A DNA stretch of 64,000 bases, taken from contig NZ_WHOS01000021.1 of assembly GCF_013340935.1 (NCBI RefSeq), positions 1-64,000 on the forward strand. Reading direction: 5' to 3'. Below the pieces are notes generated by a model. It searched no databases. It was given only the letters and a program-made list of their open reading frames with translations, and was not told the DNA's origin. Source of the stretch: Azospirillum melinis. Its GTDB lineage: Bacteria > Pseudomonadota > Alphaproteobacteria > Azospirillales > Azospirillaceae. Both the position numbers and the translations under genes were made by a program. The first letter of the stretch is position 1; each line of letters opens with the position of its first letter. This document shows positions 45,730 to 55,146 of the stretch, one piece after another.

Positions 45730-46552
45730 CCTGCTGCGCCGGCTGATGCGCACGCCGCAAGGCGCCATCGGCCTGATCCTGCTGGCGGTGCTGACCGCGG
45801 CCTGCCTGTTCGGCCCCTGGCTGGCGCCCCACGACCCGGAGAAGATGGACTTCCTCGGCCGCTTCCGTCCGCTCGGCGCCCAGAACTGGTTCGGCGCCGA
45901 CCAGTTCGGCCGCGACGTGCTGAGCCGCCTGCTGGTCGGCGCCCGCTCCACCCTGCCAATGGCGCTGGCCGCCACCCTGCTCGGCACCGTCGCAGGCGCC
46001 GTGGTCGGCACCGCGTCGGCCTATCTCGGCGGGCGCTGGGACGAGGCGATCATGCGCACCATCGACGCGGTGATGGCGGTGCCCGGCCTGCTGCTCGCCC
46101 TGCTGCTGGTCAGCACGCTCGGCAACGGCGCCGGCAACGCGATGATCGCCATCGCCGTCACCTTCGCCCCCGGCATGGCGCGCGTCACCCGCGCGGTGGC
46201 GTTGACCGTGCGCGGCCAGGACTATGTCAAGTCGGCCACGGTGCGCGGCGAGAGCGCGTCCTGGATCATCTTCCGCGAGATGCTGCCCAACGTGATGGCC
46301 CCGGTGGTGATCGAGGCGACGATCCGCGTCTCCTTCGCGGTGATGCTGTTCGCCACCCTCAGCTTCCTCGGCCTCGGCGCCCAGCCGCCGGCCTCCGAAT
46401 GGGGCCTGATGGTGGCGGAGGCGCGCCATTACGTCCATCAGGCGCCCTGGATCATCATCGCGCCGTCGCTGGCCATCGCGATGACCGCCATCGCCTTCAA
46501 CCTGCTCGGTGATGGACTGCGCGACGCCATGAACCCGCGGGATGAACGATGA
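45722..46552 (+). CDS. Peptide-type ABC permease 2 (DppC-like)
   Basis: A 276-aa permease. DppC features are the N-terminal AP(H)DPEKMDFLGRF loop, FGADQFGRDVLSRLLVGARSTL, the EAA-type loop ATVRGESASWIIFREMLPNVM and LSFLGLGAQPPASEWG. The start MTDLLRR is preferred to an upstream in-frame codon because it is at the overlap with permease 1. It overlaps the ATPase gene by 4 nt. Confidence 0.91.
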   Translation: MTDLLRRLMRTPQGAIGLILLAVLTAACLFGPWLAPHDPEKMDFLGRFRPLGAQNWFGADQFGRDVLSRLLVGARSTLPMALAATLLGTVAGAVVGTASAYLGGRWDEAIMRTIDAVMAVPGLLLALLLVSTLGNGAGNAMIAIAVTFAPGMARVTRAVALTVRGQDYVKSATVRGESASWIIFREMLPNVMAPVVIEATIRVSFAVMLFATLSFLGLGAQPPASEWGLMVAEARHYVHQAPWIIIAPSLAIAMTAIAFNLLGDGLRDAMNPRDER

Positions 46553-48150
46553 CCGCAGTCCTCTCATTGCGCGACTACACGCTCGACTATCTCACCGGCA
46601 GCCGCCCTTTGCGGGTCCTGCAGGACATCAGCCTCGACATCGCGCCCGGCGAGGTGCTGGGGCTGGTCGGCGAATCCGGCTCGGGCAAGAGCACGCTGGC
46701 CTGGGCGATCATGCGGCACCTGCCGAAGAACGCCCGCGAACTGTCGGGCAGCATCCGGCTTGGCGACACCGACCTGCGCGGCCTGTCGCCGCGCGCGCTG
46801 ACCCGCATCCGCGGCCGGCGCATCGGCATGGTGTTCCAGGATCCCTCGACCGCGCTGAACCCGACGCTGACCATCGGCCGGCAGGTGACGGAGACGCTGG
46901 TCAACAACCGCGGCCTGACCCGGCGCGCCGCCTGGGATTTGGCGCTCGAACTGCTGGGCCATGTCGAGCTGCGCGACCCCGAGGCGCTGATGCGGCGCTA
47001 TCCGCACGAAATCTCCGGCGGCGAGAAGCAGCGCATCCTCATCGCCACCGCCTTCGGCTGCCGGCCGGAACTGATCGTCTTCGACGAGCCGACCACGGCA
47101 CTCGACGTCATCACCGGCGCCCGCATCCTCGACCTGTTCGCCCGGCTGCGCGCCGAAACCGGGGTCGCGGCGCTCTATATCTCGCACGACCTCGCCCTGG
47201 TCTCGCGCGTCGCCGACCGGGTGGCGGTGATGAAGAAGGGCCGGCTGGTGGAGGAGGCGCCGGCCGCCTCGATCTTCGCCCGCCCCGCCCACGAGGAAAC
47301 CCGCAAGCTGGTGGCTGCGGTGCCGCGCCCGGAGCACCGGCTGGTCCATGACCGGCCGGGCGACCGCGTCCTGCTCGCCGCAGAGGCGGTTTCGGTCCGC
47401 TATGCCCGGCGGCGCCTGTTCCGTCCGCCCCCGCCGCCGGCGACCCACGCGGTCGGCTTCGATATCAGGGCCGGCGAGATCCTGGGCATCGTCGGCGAGT
47501 CCGGCTCCGGCAAATCCTCCATCGCGCGGGCACTGACCGGGCTGGCCGATTTCTCCGGCGGCATCCGCTTCGACGGCCGGCCGATCGGATCGGTCCGCGA
47601 CATGGACGGCGCCTATCGCCGCGCGGTGCAGATCGTCTTCCAGCATCCCGACGGCTCGCTGAACCCGCGCCAGACGGTGGGGGAGATCCTGTCCCGCCCG
47701 CTGAAGCTGTTCGGCACCGGCCCGGCCGACCTGCCCGCCGGAAACCTAGCCGCCGAGATCGGCCGGCTGCTGGAGCAGGTTCGCCTGCCGGCCGCCTACG
47801 CCACCCGCTGGCCGCACCAGCTCTCCGGCGGAGAGAAGCAGCGCGTCGCCATCGCCCGCGCCTTCGCCGCCAAGCCCTCGCTGGTCATCTGCGACGAGAT
47901 CACCGCCCCGCTCGACGTCTCGGTCCAGGCCTCGATCATCGAGCTGCTGCTGTCGCTGCGGGCCGAGACCGGCGCCGCCTATCTCTTCATCACCCACGAC
48001 ATCAACCTGATCCGCCAGATCGCCCACCGCATCGCCGTGATGCGCCGGGGCGAGCTGGTCGACCTGCTGCCCATCGACGCGGTCGACGCCGACCATGTCC
48101 ACCCCTACACGCGCGACCTGATGGCCGCTTCGCCGACCCCGGTCGGCTGA
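46549..48150 (+). CDS. Fused two-domain ABC ATPase (DppD-DppF in one chain)
   Basis: A 533-aa protein with two complete nucleotide-binding domains. Domain 1 (about 1-260) has Walker A GESGSGKST, signature ISGGEKQRI and Walker B VFDEPTTALD. Domain 2 (about 275-533) has GESGSGKSS, LSGGEKQRVAIARA and VICDEITAPLD. Many dipeptide systems use two separate proteins; here a single chain energises the importer. It overlaps permease 2 by 4 nt and precedes the next gene by 17 nt. Confidence 0.92.
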   Translation: MTAVLSLRDYTLDYLTGSRPLRVLQDISLDIAPGEVLGLVGESGSGKSTLAWAIMRHLPKNARELSGSIRLGDTDLRGLSPRALTRIRGRRIGMVFQDPSTALNPTLTIGRQVTETLVNNRGLTRRAAWDLALELLGHVELRDPEALMRRYPHEISGGEKQRILIATAFGCRPELIVFDEPTTALDVITGARILDLFARLRAETGVAALYISHDLALVSRVADRVAVMKKGRLVEEAPAASIFARPAHEETRKLVAAVPRPEHRLVHDRPGDRVLLAAEAVSVRYARRRLFRPPPPPATHAVGFDIRAGEILGIVGESGSGKSSIARALTGLADFSGGIRFDGRPIGSVRDMDGAYRRAVQIVFQHPDGSLNPRQTVGEILSRPLKLFGTGPADLPAGNLAAEIGRLLEQVRLPAAYATRWPHQLSGGEKQRVAIARAFAAKPSLVICDEITAPLDVSVQASIIELLLSLRAETGAAYLFITHDINLIRQIAHRIAVMRRGELVDLLPIDAVDADHVHPYTRDLMAASPTPVG

Positions 48151-48167
48151 CCCCTTAGGAACTCCCC

Positions 48168-49394
48168 ATGGACACCGCAGAGATTCTCGCCCGTCTCGAC
48201 ACCGATGCGGCCCTCGCCTTCCTGGCCCGCATGGTCCAGCACAAGAGCTACAGCCAGACCGAGGGCGAGCGCGAGCTGGCCCGCTTCATGGCCGCCTCGA
48301 TGTCGTCCCTGGGGCTGGAGGCGGAACTGACGCCGGTGCCCGGCGGGCGGGTCAACGCCGTCGGCCGCTGGCGCGGCACCGGCGGCGGCAAGAGCCTGCT
48401 GTTCAACGGCCACATCGACACCAACCCGGTGACTGAGGGCTGGACCGTCGATCCCTGGGGCGGGAAGATCGACGACAAGTTCATCTACGGCATCGGCTGC
48501 TCCAACATGAAGGCGGGCGACGCCGCCTATTTCTGCGCGGTGAAGACCCTGATGGACGCCGGGGTGAAGCTGCGCGGCGACGTCATCCTGACCTATGTGG
48601 TGGGCGAGCTTCAGGGCGGCGTCGGCACGCTGGCGCTGATGGACCAGGGGCTGCGCGCCGACTGCTTCATCAACAGCGAGCCGACCGACCTCCAGGCGAT
48701 GACGATGCACGCGGCGGCGCTGAGCTTCGTCATCGAGCTGGTCGGCGACACCCGCCACCTGTCCAAGCGCGAGGAGGCGGTTGACGCCATCGCCGCCGCC
48801 TGCGACCTGATCCCGCGGCTGAACGCCCTGGCCCTGTCCGGCGCCAAGTCGCCGGAGCACGCGACGATCAACCGCGTCCATGTCGGCGTTGTCCACGGCG
48901 CGCTGGGCAAGGAACTGCACGAGTGGCGCTCGCCGCAGGTCGCCGACTTCGTGCGGATCAAGGGGTCCGCACGCTACGCCACCGGCCAGAGCGAGGACGG
49001 GGCGCTGGCCGACCTGCGGCGCGAGCTGGACGCGCTGGAAGCGCGCTTCCCCGGCCTGAAGGCCAGCGTCTTCTCCGAGGACCGCGGCGGCACCCCGACT
49101 ATGCCGACCTTCGAGGTGGCAAAGGATAGCGCCATCGTCCAGGCGGTGAACCGCGCCTATCGCGCGGTGCGCGGCACCGACCAGCCGACCGGCGCCATCA
49201 CGCCGCCCGGCTTCTACGGCACCGACGCCGGCCATCTCCAGCATTCCGGCGGCATGGAGGGCGTCGTCTGCGGTCCGGGAGGACGCTACAACACCATGCC
49301 GGACGAGCGGGTCGACATCGACGACTATCTCGACATGATCCGCGTCTACATGCTGACCATCCTGGAGATCTGCGGTGTGGAGCCTCGCGAATGA
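48168..49394 (+). CDS. M20-family protein with degenerate metal site
   Basis: A 408-aa ArgE/DapE-like protein. It retains HID (His82, Asp84), Glu147 at the catalytic-base position, and Glu171 in SEPTDL. However the bridging Asp of the usual GxxDMKG is Asn113 (CSNMKAG), the second Glu of the EE pair is Leu148 (GELQGG), and the C-terminal ligand His is replaced (RYNTMPDERV). It may therefore bind a single metal, act by another mechanism, or be non-catalytic. Similar motifs may define a subfamily. It lies 17 nt after the fused ATPase and overlaps the M24 gene by 4 nt. Confidence 0.85.
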   Translation: MDTAEILARLDTDAALAFLARMVQHKSYSQTEGERELARFMAASMSSLGLEAELTPVPGGRVNAVGRWRGTGGGKSLLFNGHIDTNPVTEGWTVDPWGGKIDDKFIYGIGCSNMKAGDAAYFCAVKTLMDAGVKLRGDVILTYVVGELQGGVGTLALMDQGLRADCFINSEPTDLQAMTMHAAALSFVIELVGDTRHLSKREEAVDAIAAACDLIPRLNALALSGAKSPEHATINRVHVGVVHGALGKELHEWRSPQVADFVRIKGSARYATGQSEDGALADLRRELDALEARFPGLKASVFSEDRGGTPTMPTFEVAKDSAIVQAVNRAYRAVRGTDQPTGAITPPGFYGTDAGHLQHSGGMEGVVCGPGGRYNTMPDERVDIDDYLDMIRVYMLTILEICGVEPRE

Positions 49395-50530
49395 CCGCAG
49401 CCATCGCCGCCCGCTTCGCTCCGCGGATGGCCCGGCTGCGCGAGGCGATGGCAGCCGGGGGCTGCGACGCCTTCCTGGCCGACCATGCCGAGCTGATCGC
49501 CTGGATCGGTGGCTACACCGTGTCGGAAACGCTCTACCGCGCCGTCATCGTGCCGATTGAGGGCGACCCCTGCTTCGTCCTGCGTTCCATCGATGCAGGC
49601 CCCTGCCGCTCCGGGGTGTGGTTCGACGACGTGGCGACCTTCGACGATCACGAGGACCCGCAGGGCGTGGTGGCGAACGCGCTCGCGGTTCGTGGCCTCG
49701 CCGGCGGCCGGATCGGCTTCGATCCGGCCTCCTACGGCCACACCGTCGCCACCGCGCAGCGCCTTGCCGAATGGCTCCCCGATGCCCGCTTCGTCCCGTT
49801 GCCGGGGCTAAGCGACCGTCTGCGCGCCTGCAAGTTCGCCGACGAGATCGACGCCATTGCCGCGGCGGCGACCATCGCCGACCAGTGCATGCTGGGGTTG
49901 GAAGGCCATGTGCCTCCCGGCCGGACGGTGCGGGAAGTGGCGGCCGCGGCGGCAGCGGCGCAGCTCTGGCTCGGCGCCGACGACGGCGGACCGGGGCCGA
50001 TCCTGGTGTCGGGTGGCCATGGAAGCGGAAGCCATGTCGATTTCCTGCATGGCAGCGGTCTCGACCGGACGCTGATGCCGGGCGACATCCTGCATGTCGA
50101 GCTGACGCCGCGGGTCGGCAACTACGGCGCCCGGCTGATGCGGCCGGTCTTCGTCGGTGACCCGCCGGCCGGAGCGCGGGAAACCTTCCGGCAGCTGGCG
50201 GAGATTCAGGACCGGCAGATCGCCGCCATGCGGCCGGGTGCCGCGGCCCGCGATGTCGATGCCCTGCTGCGGACGGCGGTGCTGGACGCCGGGTTGCGGG
50301 CCGACTACGGCAACGTGACCGGCTACGCCATGGGCCTCTATGCCCGCACGCCGCGGCCGAGTGACTTCTCGCAGTCCTTCCACCCCGGTGCCGACTTCCG
50401 TCTGGAAGCGGGGCAGGTGTTCCACATGTACGCGTCGGCGCGCGGCGTTGCCGTGAGCGAGACCATCCTCGTGACCGACGCCGAACCCCGCCGACTGACG
50501 ACCTGCCCGCGTCGGCCCATGGAAGGCTGA
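49391..50530 (+). CDS. M24-fold (creatinase/aminopeptidase-like) protein lacking metal ligands
   Basis: A 379-aa pita-bread-fold protein with an N-terminal creatinase-like domain (about 1-140) and a C-terminal M24 domain. Of the five usual ligands, the first Asp is Glu237 (LHVELTP), the second Asp is replaced (NYGARLMR), the His is Tyr312 (TGYAMG) and the first Glu is Tyr347 (FHMYAS). Only the last Glu (Glu357, SETILV) remains. Metal-independent relatives such as creatinase and ectoine hydrolase exist, so it may be a metal-free amidase. It is the last gene of the importer operon. Confidence 0.82.
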   Translation: MTAAIAARFAPRMARLREAMAAGGCDAFLADHAELIAWIGGYTVSETLYRAVIVPIEGDPCFVLRSIDAGPCRSGVWFDDVATFDDHEDPQGVVANALAVRGLAGGRIGFDPASYGHTVATAQRLAEWLPDARFVPLPGLSDRLRACKFADEIDAIAAAATIADQCMLGLEGHVPPGRTVREVAAAAAAAQLWLGADDGGPGPILVSGGHGSGSHVDFLHGSGLDRTLMPGDILHVELTPRVGNYGARLMRPVFVGDPPAGARETFRQLAEIQDRQIAAMRPGAAARDVDALLRTAVLDAGLRADYGNVTGYAMGLYARTPRPSDFSQSFHPGADFRLEAGQVFHMYASARGVAVSETILVTDAEPRRLTTCPRRPMEG

Positions 50531-50592
50531 GCCCGCCACAGTGTCGGGCACGGCTCCGTCAGGTGTCGCGCCAGACCTGAGCCATATGCGGA

Positions 50593-50631
50593 AAGCGGCG
50601 CGCCGGACCGGGAAGCCTGGGCGCGCCGCTT
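50593..50631. terminator. Bidirectional terminator hairpin
   Basis: AAGCGGCGCGCC (50593-50604) pairs perfectly with GGCGCGCCGCTT (50620-50631). It lies between the convergent M24 and secreted-M20 genes. Confidence 0.7.
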
Positions 50632-50637
50632 CGGGGA

Positions 50638-52185
50638 TCAGAACGGCTGCTGGAGCAGTCCGATCAGGCCCTTCACGCCCGATACGAAATTCCCGACGCG
50701 CAGGTTTTCGTCGTAGCTGTGCTGGTTGTTGTCGGCATTCACCAGCGGGACGATGACGAAGGGCACCTTCAGCGCCTCGACCGCCGCTCCGGTGGGCACG
50801 GTGCCGCCCATCATGCGGATGCGCACCGGTTCCTCGCCGTAGGTCGCCTTGAAGGAGCGGTACAGCCAGTCGCCGACCGGCGCCTGCATGTCGGTCCGCG
50901 CCGCGGAACTGGAGGCGGAAACCTCCTCCGAAGCCAGGGACGCCAGCTTGTCGTACTTGGCCCGGTCCTCGTCCGTCGGGTTGCCCTGGACCAGATGATA
51001 GCCCTGGGCCTCGATATGCTTCTTCAGCATGCCGATCAGCTGTTCCGGCGGCGTTTCCGGAACCGTGCGCAGGTCGAGTTCGGCGACGGCGCTTTCCGGA
51101 ATGATCGTACGCGCCTTGGCGCCCACGTCGCCCGCCGCCATGCCGCGGACGTTGAGCGATGGGTATTGCAGCGCCTCCTGATAGTTCTTGCCGACCTTTT
51201 CCGCCTGCGCGATGCCCAGCCGCTTGCGCAGCGCCGCTTCGTCGTCGGGGACGGCGGCCATGATCTTTTCCGCCGCCGCGCCGATCTTCACGGAGTCGTA
51301 ATAGCCGGGAATGGTGACCCGGCCGTTCTCGTCCTTCATCGATGCCAGCAGCTGCGCCAGCCGCATCGCCGGGTTGGCCGAATAATTGCCGAAATGGCCG
51401 CTGTGCAGGCCCTGCTTGGCGCCGAAGACCGTCAGGGTCGCCTGGGCGACGCCGCGGTTGCCGAACACCAGCGTCGGCTTATTGGTCTGGTGCATCGGGC
51501 CGTCCAGCACCAGCAGCGCGTCATTCTTCAGCAGCTCGGCGTTCTGCCGGATAACCTCGCCGAGCGACGGCGAGCCCTTCTCCTCTTCGGAATCTAGGAT
51601 GATCTTGACGTTGACGCTTGGCTTCTGGCCGGCCTCCTTCAGCGCGTCGAACGCCGTCAGCAGCATCATGATCGGACCCTTGTCGTCCGACGAAGACCGC
51701 GCGAACAGCCGCCAGTCCGGATCGACCTGCTCACCGTACAGCTTCTCCAGCGGGATCGTTTCCCACTCGCCCTTGTCGGTCTTCTGCTTCAGCGTGGCGT
51801 CCCAGGGGCTCTTCTGCTTCCACTGCTGCGGAGTAACCGACTGGCCGTCCAGATGGGCGTAGAACAGGATGGTCTTCTTGGCGGGGTCGGCGCCGGGCAG
51901 TTCCGCAAACAGCATCGGCTTGCCGTTGTTCTCCAACGCACGCGCCTGGAAGCCGCGCTTCTGGAAGGCCTGCTCCAGCCATGCGACGTTCTTCTGAATG
52001 TCAGCGGGAACAACCGCATCGTTGGGAATGGCGAGAAGCTCGACAAATTCCTTGTAATTCGCAGACGCGTGCTTCGCCGCGAGCGTATCCGTGGATGGCG
52101 ACGCGGCACTCGCCTGAACCGGCAAGAACATGCATGCGCCGATGAGAAGCGCTTGTTTAAGAGAAAGTTTCTCTTTGCCCGACAT
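50638..52185 (-). CDS. Secreted M20-family peptidase
   Basis: A 515-aa exported metallopeptidase. A signal peptide of about 28 residues (LKQALLIGACMFLPVQASA) is followed by the M20 domain with an intact metal site: AHLDGQ, SSSDDKGP (bridging Asp), DSEEEKGS (catalytic and ligand Glu). A dimerisation insert includes GLHSGHFGNYSANP. It probably trims peptides in the periplasm. It stands alone and is convergent with the importer operon. Any link with that importer is only positional. Confidence 0.9.
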   Translation of the reverse strand: MSGKEKLSLKQALLIGACMFLPVQASAASPSTDTLAAKHASANYKEFVELLAIPNDAVVPADIQKNVAWLEQAFQKRGFQARALENNGKPMLFAELPGADPAKKTILFYAHLDGQSVTPQQWKQKSPWDATLKQKTDKGEWETIPLEKLYGEQVDPDWRLFARSSSDDKGPIMMLLTAFDALKEAGQKPSVNVKIILDSEEEKGSPSLGEVIRQNAELLKNDALLVLDGPMHQTNKPTLVFGNRGVAQATLTVFGAKQGLHSGHFGNYSANPAMRLAQLLASMKDENGRVTIPGYYDSVKIGAAAEKIMAAVPDDEAALRKRLGIAQAEKVGKNYQEALQYPSLNVRGMAAGDVGAKARTIIPESAVAELDLRTVPETPPEQLIGMLKKHIEAQGYHLVQGNPTDEDRAKYDKLASLASEEVSASSSAARTDMQAPVGDWLYRSFKATYGEEPVRIRMMGGTVPTGAAVEALKVPFVIVPLVNADNNQHSYDENLRVGNFVSGVKGLIGLLQQPF

Positions 52186-52295
52186 TTCTTCCCTCTTACG
52201 TATTCATGACGCAATTTTTACGAAGAAATTGCAGGCATCGTCAAGTTGATCACCCGTTTTCACGGGGCTGCCCTGTGCGTGACGCGCAGCAGACG

Positions 52296-52316
52296 GCCGG
52301 GGCGAACAGCCCCGGC
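52296..52316. terminator. Terminator hairpin downstream of the SDR gene
   Basis: GCCGGGGC, loop GAACA, GCCCCGGC. It lies 30 nt beyond the SDR stop on the minus strand. No T-run is visible. Confidence 0.55.
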
Positions 52317-52345
52317 AACTCCCGACGGATCGGCGCGCCCTGCCA

Positions 52346-53071
52346 TCAACTGCGGGCGACCGGACGGACGGTGATCTCGTTGACCCCGACATCCCGCGGC
52401 TGTTCGATGGCGAAGAGCACGGCCCGGCCGATGGCGTCCGGTTCGATTGCGTTGCGGCGGTATTCGACCATCGCGCGAGCAGCCGTCTCGTCGGTGATGG
52501 TGTCGGCGAGTTCGGAGCGCGTCACGCCGGGATAGATGCAGGTCGTGCGGATCGTCTCGCTTTCCTGCCGCAATCCATCGGTGATGGCCCGCACCGCGAA
52601 TTTGGTCGCGCTGTAGACGGCGGAGGTCGGCACCACCTCGAAACTGCCGACCGAACCGATGTTGACGACATGCCCGCCTCCCTGCGCCTCCATAACCGGC
52701 AGGACGGCGGCGATGCCATGGAGGACGCCGCGGATGTTGACGTCGATCATCCGGTCCCATTCCTCCACCTTCAGGGAGGCGAGCGGGGACAACGGCATCA
52801 CGCCGGCATTGTTGACGAGGACATCGATCCGGCCGAAGCGGTCCCCGGCTTCGGCAACGAAGCCTTCCATGCTCGCGCGGTCGGTCACGTCGAGGGCGCG
52901 GGCAGCAGCTTTTCCGCCCTTCGCCTGGATTTCCCGGACGAGCGCGTCGAGCCGCTCCGTCCGCCGCGCCCCCAGCATCAGGGTAGCGCCAGCCCCGGCG
53001 AGAATGCGCGCGGTGGCCTCGCCGATGCCACTGGACGCACCGGTGATGAGAACGACTTGGTCGATGGTCAT
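52346..53071 (-). CDS. Short-chain dehydrogenase/reductase
   Basis: A 241-aa classical SDR. The cofactor motif TGASSGIGEATARIL is at about residues 10-25, NNAGVMP near 88, a catalytic Ser near 140 and YSATKFAV near 153. It is of the NAD(P)(H)-dependent oxidoreductase type with a wide range of possible substrates. It is divergent from a LysR gene (53219), with a palindromic site between, so that regulator probably controls it. Confidence 0.9.
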   Translation of the reverse strand: MTIDQVVLITGASSGIGEATARILAGAGATLMLGARRTERLDALVREIQAKGGKAAARALDVTDRASMEGFVAEAGDRFGRIDVLVNNAGVMPLSPLASLKVEEWDRMIDVNIRGVLHGIAAVLPVMEAQGGGHVVNIGSVGSFEVVPTSAVYSATKFAVRAITDGLRQESETIRTTCIYPGVTRSELADTITDETAARAMVEYRRNAIEPDAIGRAVLFAIEQPRDVGVNEITVRPVARS

Positions 53072-53199
53072 GACGATTTCCTGTCTCTCGATGGTTGCAG
53101 CAGTTGTCAGCAGCGGTCACTGCGCCGCCCAGCCGCTGTCCGTGACCAGAAGTTGGCACCGAACCGTTGTCGAGATAACTTGCCAATTGTTGGACGCTG

Positions 53200-53218
53200 T
53201 GGTTAGAACAGCTAACCA
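53200..53218. promoter_or_regulatory. Palindromic LysR-type box between the SDR and LysR genes
   Basis: TGGTTAG (53200-53206), 5-nt spacer, CTAACCA (53212-53218). It has the T-N11-A form (TTAGAACAGCTAA) of LysR boxes and ends directly before the LysR start codon, so binding could repress the gene itself while controlling the divergent SDR. Confidence 0.6.
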
Positions 53219-54127
53219 ATGCAGATCGACCTGAACCTCCTGACCCTGTTCGCCGCGGTGGCGGAAACCGGTAATTTCCGTGCAGCGGCCGACCGCCTCG
53301 GGGTGACGCGCTCGGCCGTCAGCCAGGGCGTCCAGCGCCTGGAGGCGGCGCTGGGACAGGCGCTGTTCCTGCGCACCACCCGCAGCGTGCGGTTGACCGA
53401 AGCCGGAGAGCGGTTCCTGACGCAGGTCTCCACCCCGCTGGCCGAAATCGCGAGCGCGATCGACGTGGCGTCCGGCTCAGCGGCGGAACCCCGCGGTCTG
53501 CTGCGGATCGCCGCCACTTCGATTGCCGAGCGCTTCCTGTCCGGGCCGCTGATCGCCTCCTTCAGCGAGGCCTATCCCGGCGTCACCCTCGACGTGACGG
53601 TGACGGATCTGGAATTCGATATCGTCGCTGCCGGCTTCGATGCGGGCGTGCGTCTCGGCGAGGTCATCGAGCGCGACATGATCGCGGTGCCGCTGACGGG
53701 CGACCAACGCCAGATCGCGGTGGCGACACCCGGCTATCTAGCCCGCCACGGGACGCCGGAGCACCCGCGCGACCTCGTCCGCCATCGCTGCATCGGCTGG
53801 CGGCCGCAACCGGACACGGCCCCCTACCGGTGGGAGTTCGAGAAGGACGGACACGCTTTCGACGTGTCGGTCGAGCCGCAGATCACCACCAACGACATGC
53901 TGCTGATGCTTCGCACGGCGCTCGCCGGCGCCGGCATCACCTTCGGGATCGAGGAGACGTTCCAGCCCTATCTTGAGCGCGGTGACCTGGTCGCGATCCT
54001 CGACGACTGGCTGCCGCCCTTCGCCGGCTTCTTCCTGTATTTTCCGAGCCGGCGGACGGTGACACCCAAGCTCCGCGCCCTGATCGACCATGTGCGGCGC
54101 CACCGCGAGGGAGCGAAATCCGGGTAA
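53219..54127 (+). CDS. LysR-family transcriptional regulator
   Basis: A 302-aa LysR regulator. The DNA-binding helix-turn-helix at the N-terminus (LLTLFAAVAETGNFRAAADRLGVTRSAVSQGVQRLE) is followed by an effector domain. It resembles the large group that controls divergent SDR-type genes. The start is directly downstream of the palindrome at 53200. It is convergent with the next LysR gene. Confidence 0.9.
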   Translation: MQIDLNLLTLFAAVAETGNFRAAADRLGVTRSAVSQGVQRLEAALGQALFLRTTRSVRLTEAGERFLTQVSTPLAEIASAIDVASGSAAEPRGLLRIAATSIAERFLSGPLIASFSEAYPGVTLDVTVTDLEFDIVAAGFDAGVRLGEVIERDMIAVPLTGDQRQIAVATPGYLARHGTPEHPRDLVRHRCIGWRPQPDTAPYRWEFEKDGHAFDVSVEPQITTNDMLLMLRTALAGAGITFGIEETFQPYLERGDLVAILDDWLPPFAGFFLYFPSRRTVTPKLRALIDHVRRHREGAKSG

Positions 54128-54135
54128 CCGTCCCG

Positions 54136-55050
54136 TCACCCCTCGACATAGGCCGCAAGCTCTTCCGGGGTTCCCTGCGGAAACGCGGACTTCAGATGCT
54201 CCAGGAAGGCGGAGACGCGCGCATTGAGCAGCCGTCGCGTCGGGTAGAGCACCCACAACTCCGTCTCGGACCCGACCACATCGCCCCATCTCACCAGCCT
54301 GCCAGCGGCCAGATCCGGGCTGGCGAGCGACAGCGGCAGGCGGGCGGCCCCCACACCCATGCGAACCGCATCGCGGACCATGACGAAGGACGAGAGGCTG
54401 AGTATCGGTTCGACCGCGATGCTCGATGGACCCGCCGGTGTCGCAATCTCCCATGATCCGGGCTTGGTTCCGGCTTGTCCCGGCGATCCGCGGATGACGA
54501 CCGGAACAGTGTCTTTACCGGTGGAAAACGGCAGGTCCGGGCTTGCCACCACGACGAGGCGGTCCCGCAGGAAGACACGCCCGACAAGGCCCGCGTCCGG
54601 GTCCGGATTGACGCGGATGACCAGATCATAGGCTTCCTCGACCATGTCGACGGCGCGGTCCTCCGTGACGATCTCAAGCCGGACCTCCGGGTATTTGCGC
54701 AGGAATCCGGCCGCCAGTTTGCCAATGGCGGTCTGCGAGAACAGCAGCGGTGCGCTGATCCGCAACCGTCCGCGGGGGCTGTGGCCGCCGGATGCAATCG
54801 CCTTCGCCGTCTCGTCGAGTTCGGTCAGCAATGCGCCGGTCCGCTCGAACAGCGCTTGGCCCTCCGCAGTCAGCTTGAGTGTCCGGGCGCCCCGCTCGAA
54901 CAGGCGAAGGTCCAGGCTTGCCTCCAGTTCTGCAACGCGCCGCGACAGGGTTGCCTTTGGGCGGCCGGCCGCGCGCGCCGCCTTTCCGAACCCGCCATGG
55001 CGGGCGACCAGATTGAAATCGGCCAAAGCAAGCAGGTCCATTCGTTCCAC
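54136..55050 (-). CDS. LysR-family transcriptional regulator
   Basis: A 304-aa LysR protein. Helix-turn-helix: LALADFNLVARHGGFGKAARAAGRPKATLSRRVAELE, of the group that regulates divergent oxidoreductases. It is divergent from the NmrA-like gene at 55147 and probably controls it. The second ATG (MDLLALAD, 55041) is an alternative start. It is not paralogous in any close way to the LysR at 53219. Confidence 0.9.
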   Translation of the reverse strand: MERMDLLALADFNLVARHGGFGKAARAAGRPKATLSRRVAELEASLDLRLFERGARTLKLTAEGQALFERTGALLTELDETAKAIASGGHSPRGRLRISAPLLFSQTAIGKLAAGFLRKYPEVRLEIVTEDRAVDMVEEAYDLVIRVNPDPDAGLVGRVFLRDRLVVVASPDLPFSTGKDTVPVVIRGSPGQAGTKPGSWEIATPAGPSSIAVEPILSLSSFVMVRDAVRMGVGAARLPLSLASPDLAAGRLVRWGDVVGSETELWVLYPTRRLLNARVSAFLEHLKSAFPQGTPEELAAYVEG

Positions 55051-55146
55051 CAGCGAGACGATCCGTCCAAATTCACCGCCTATCGGACCCTACATGGATC
55101 GGTAAAGTCAAGGGCGTCAACTGAACCCCAAAGCGGAGTGAACCCC

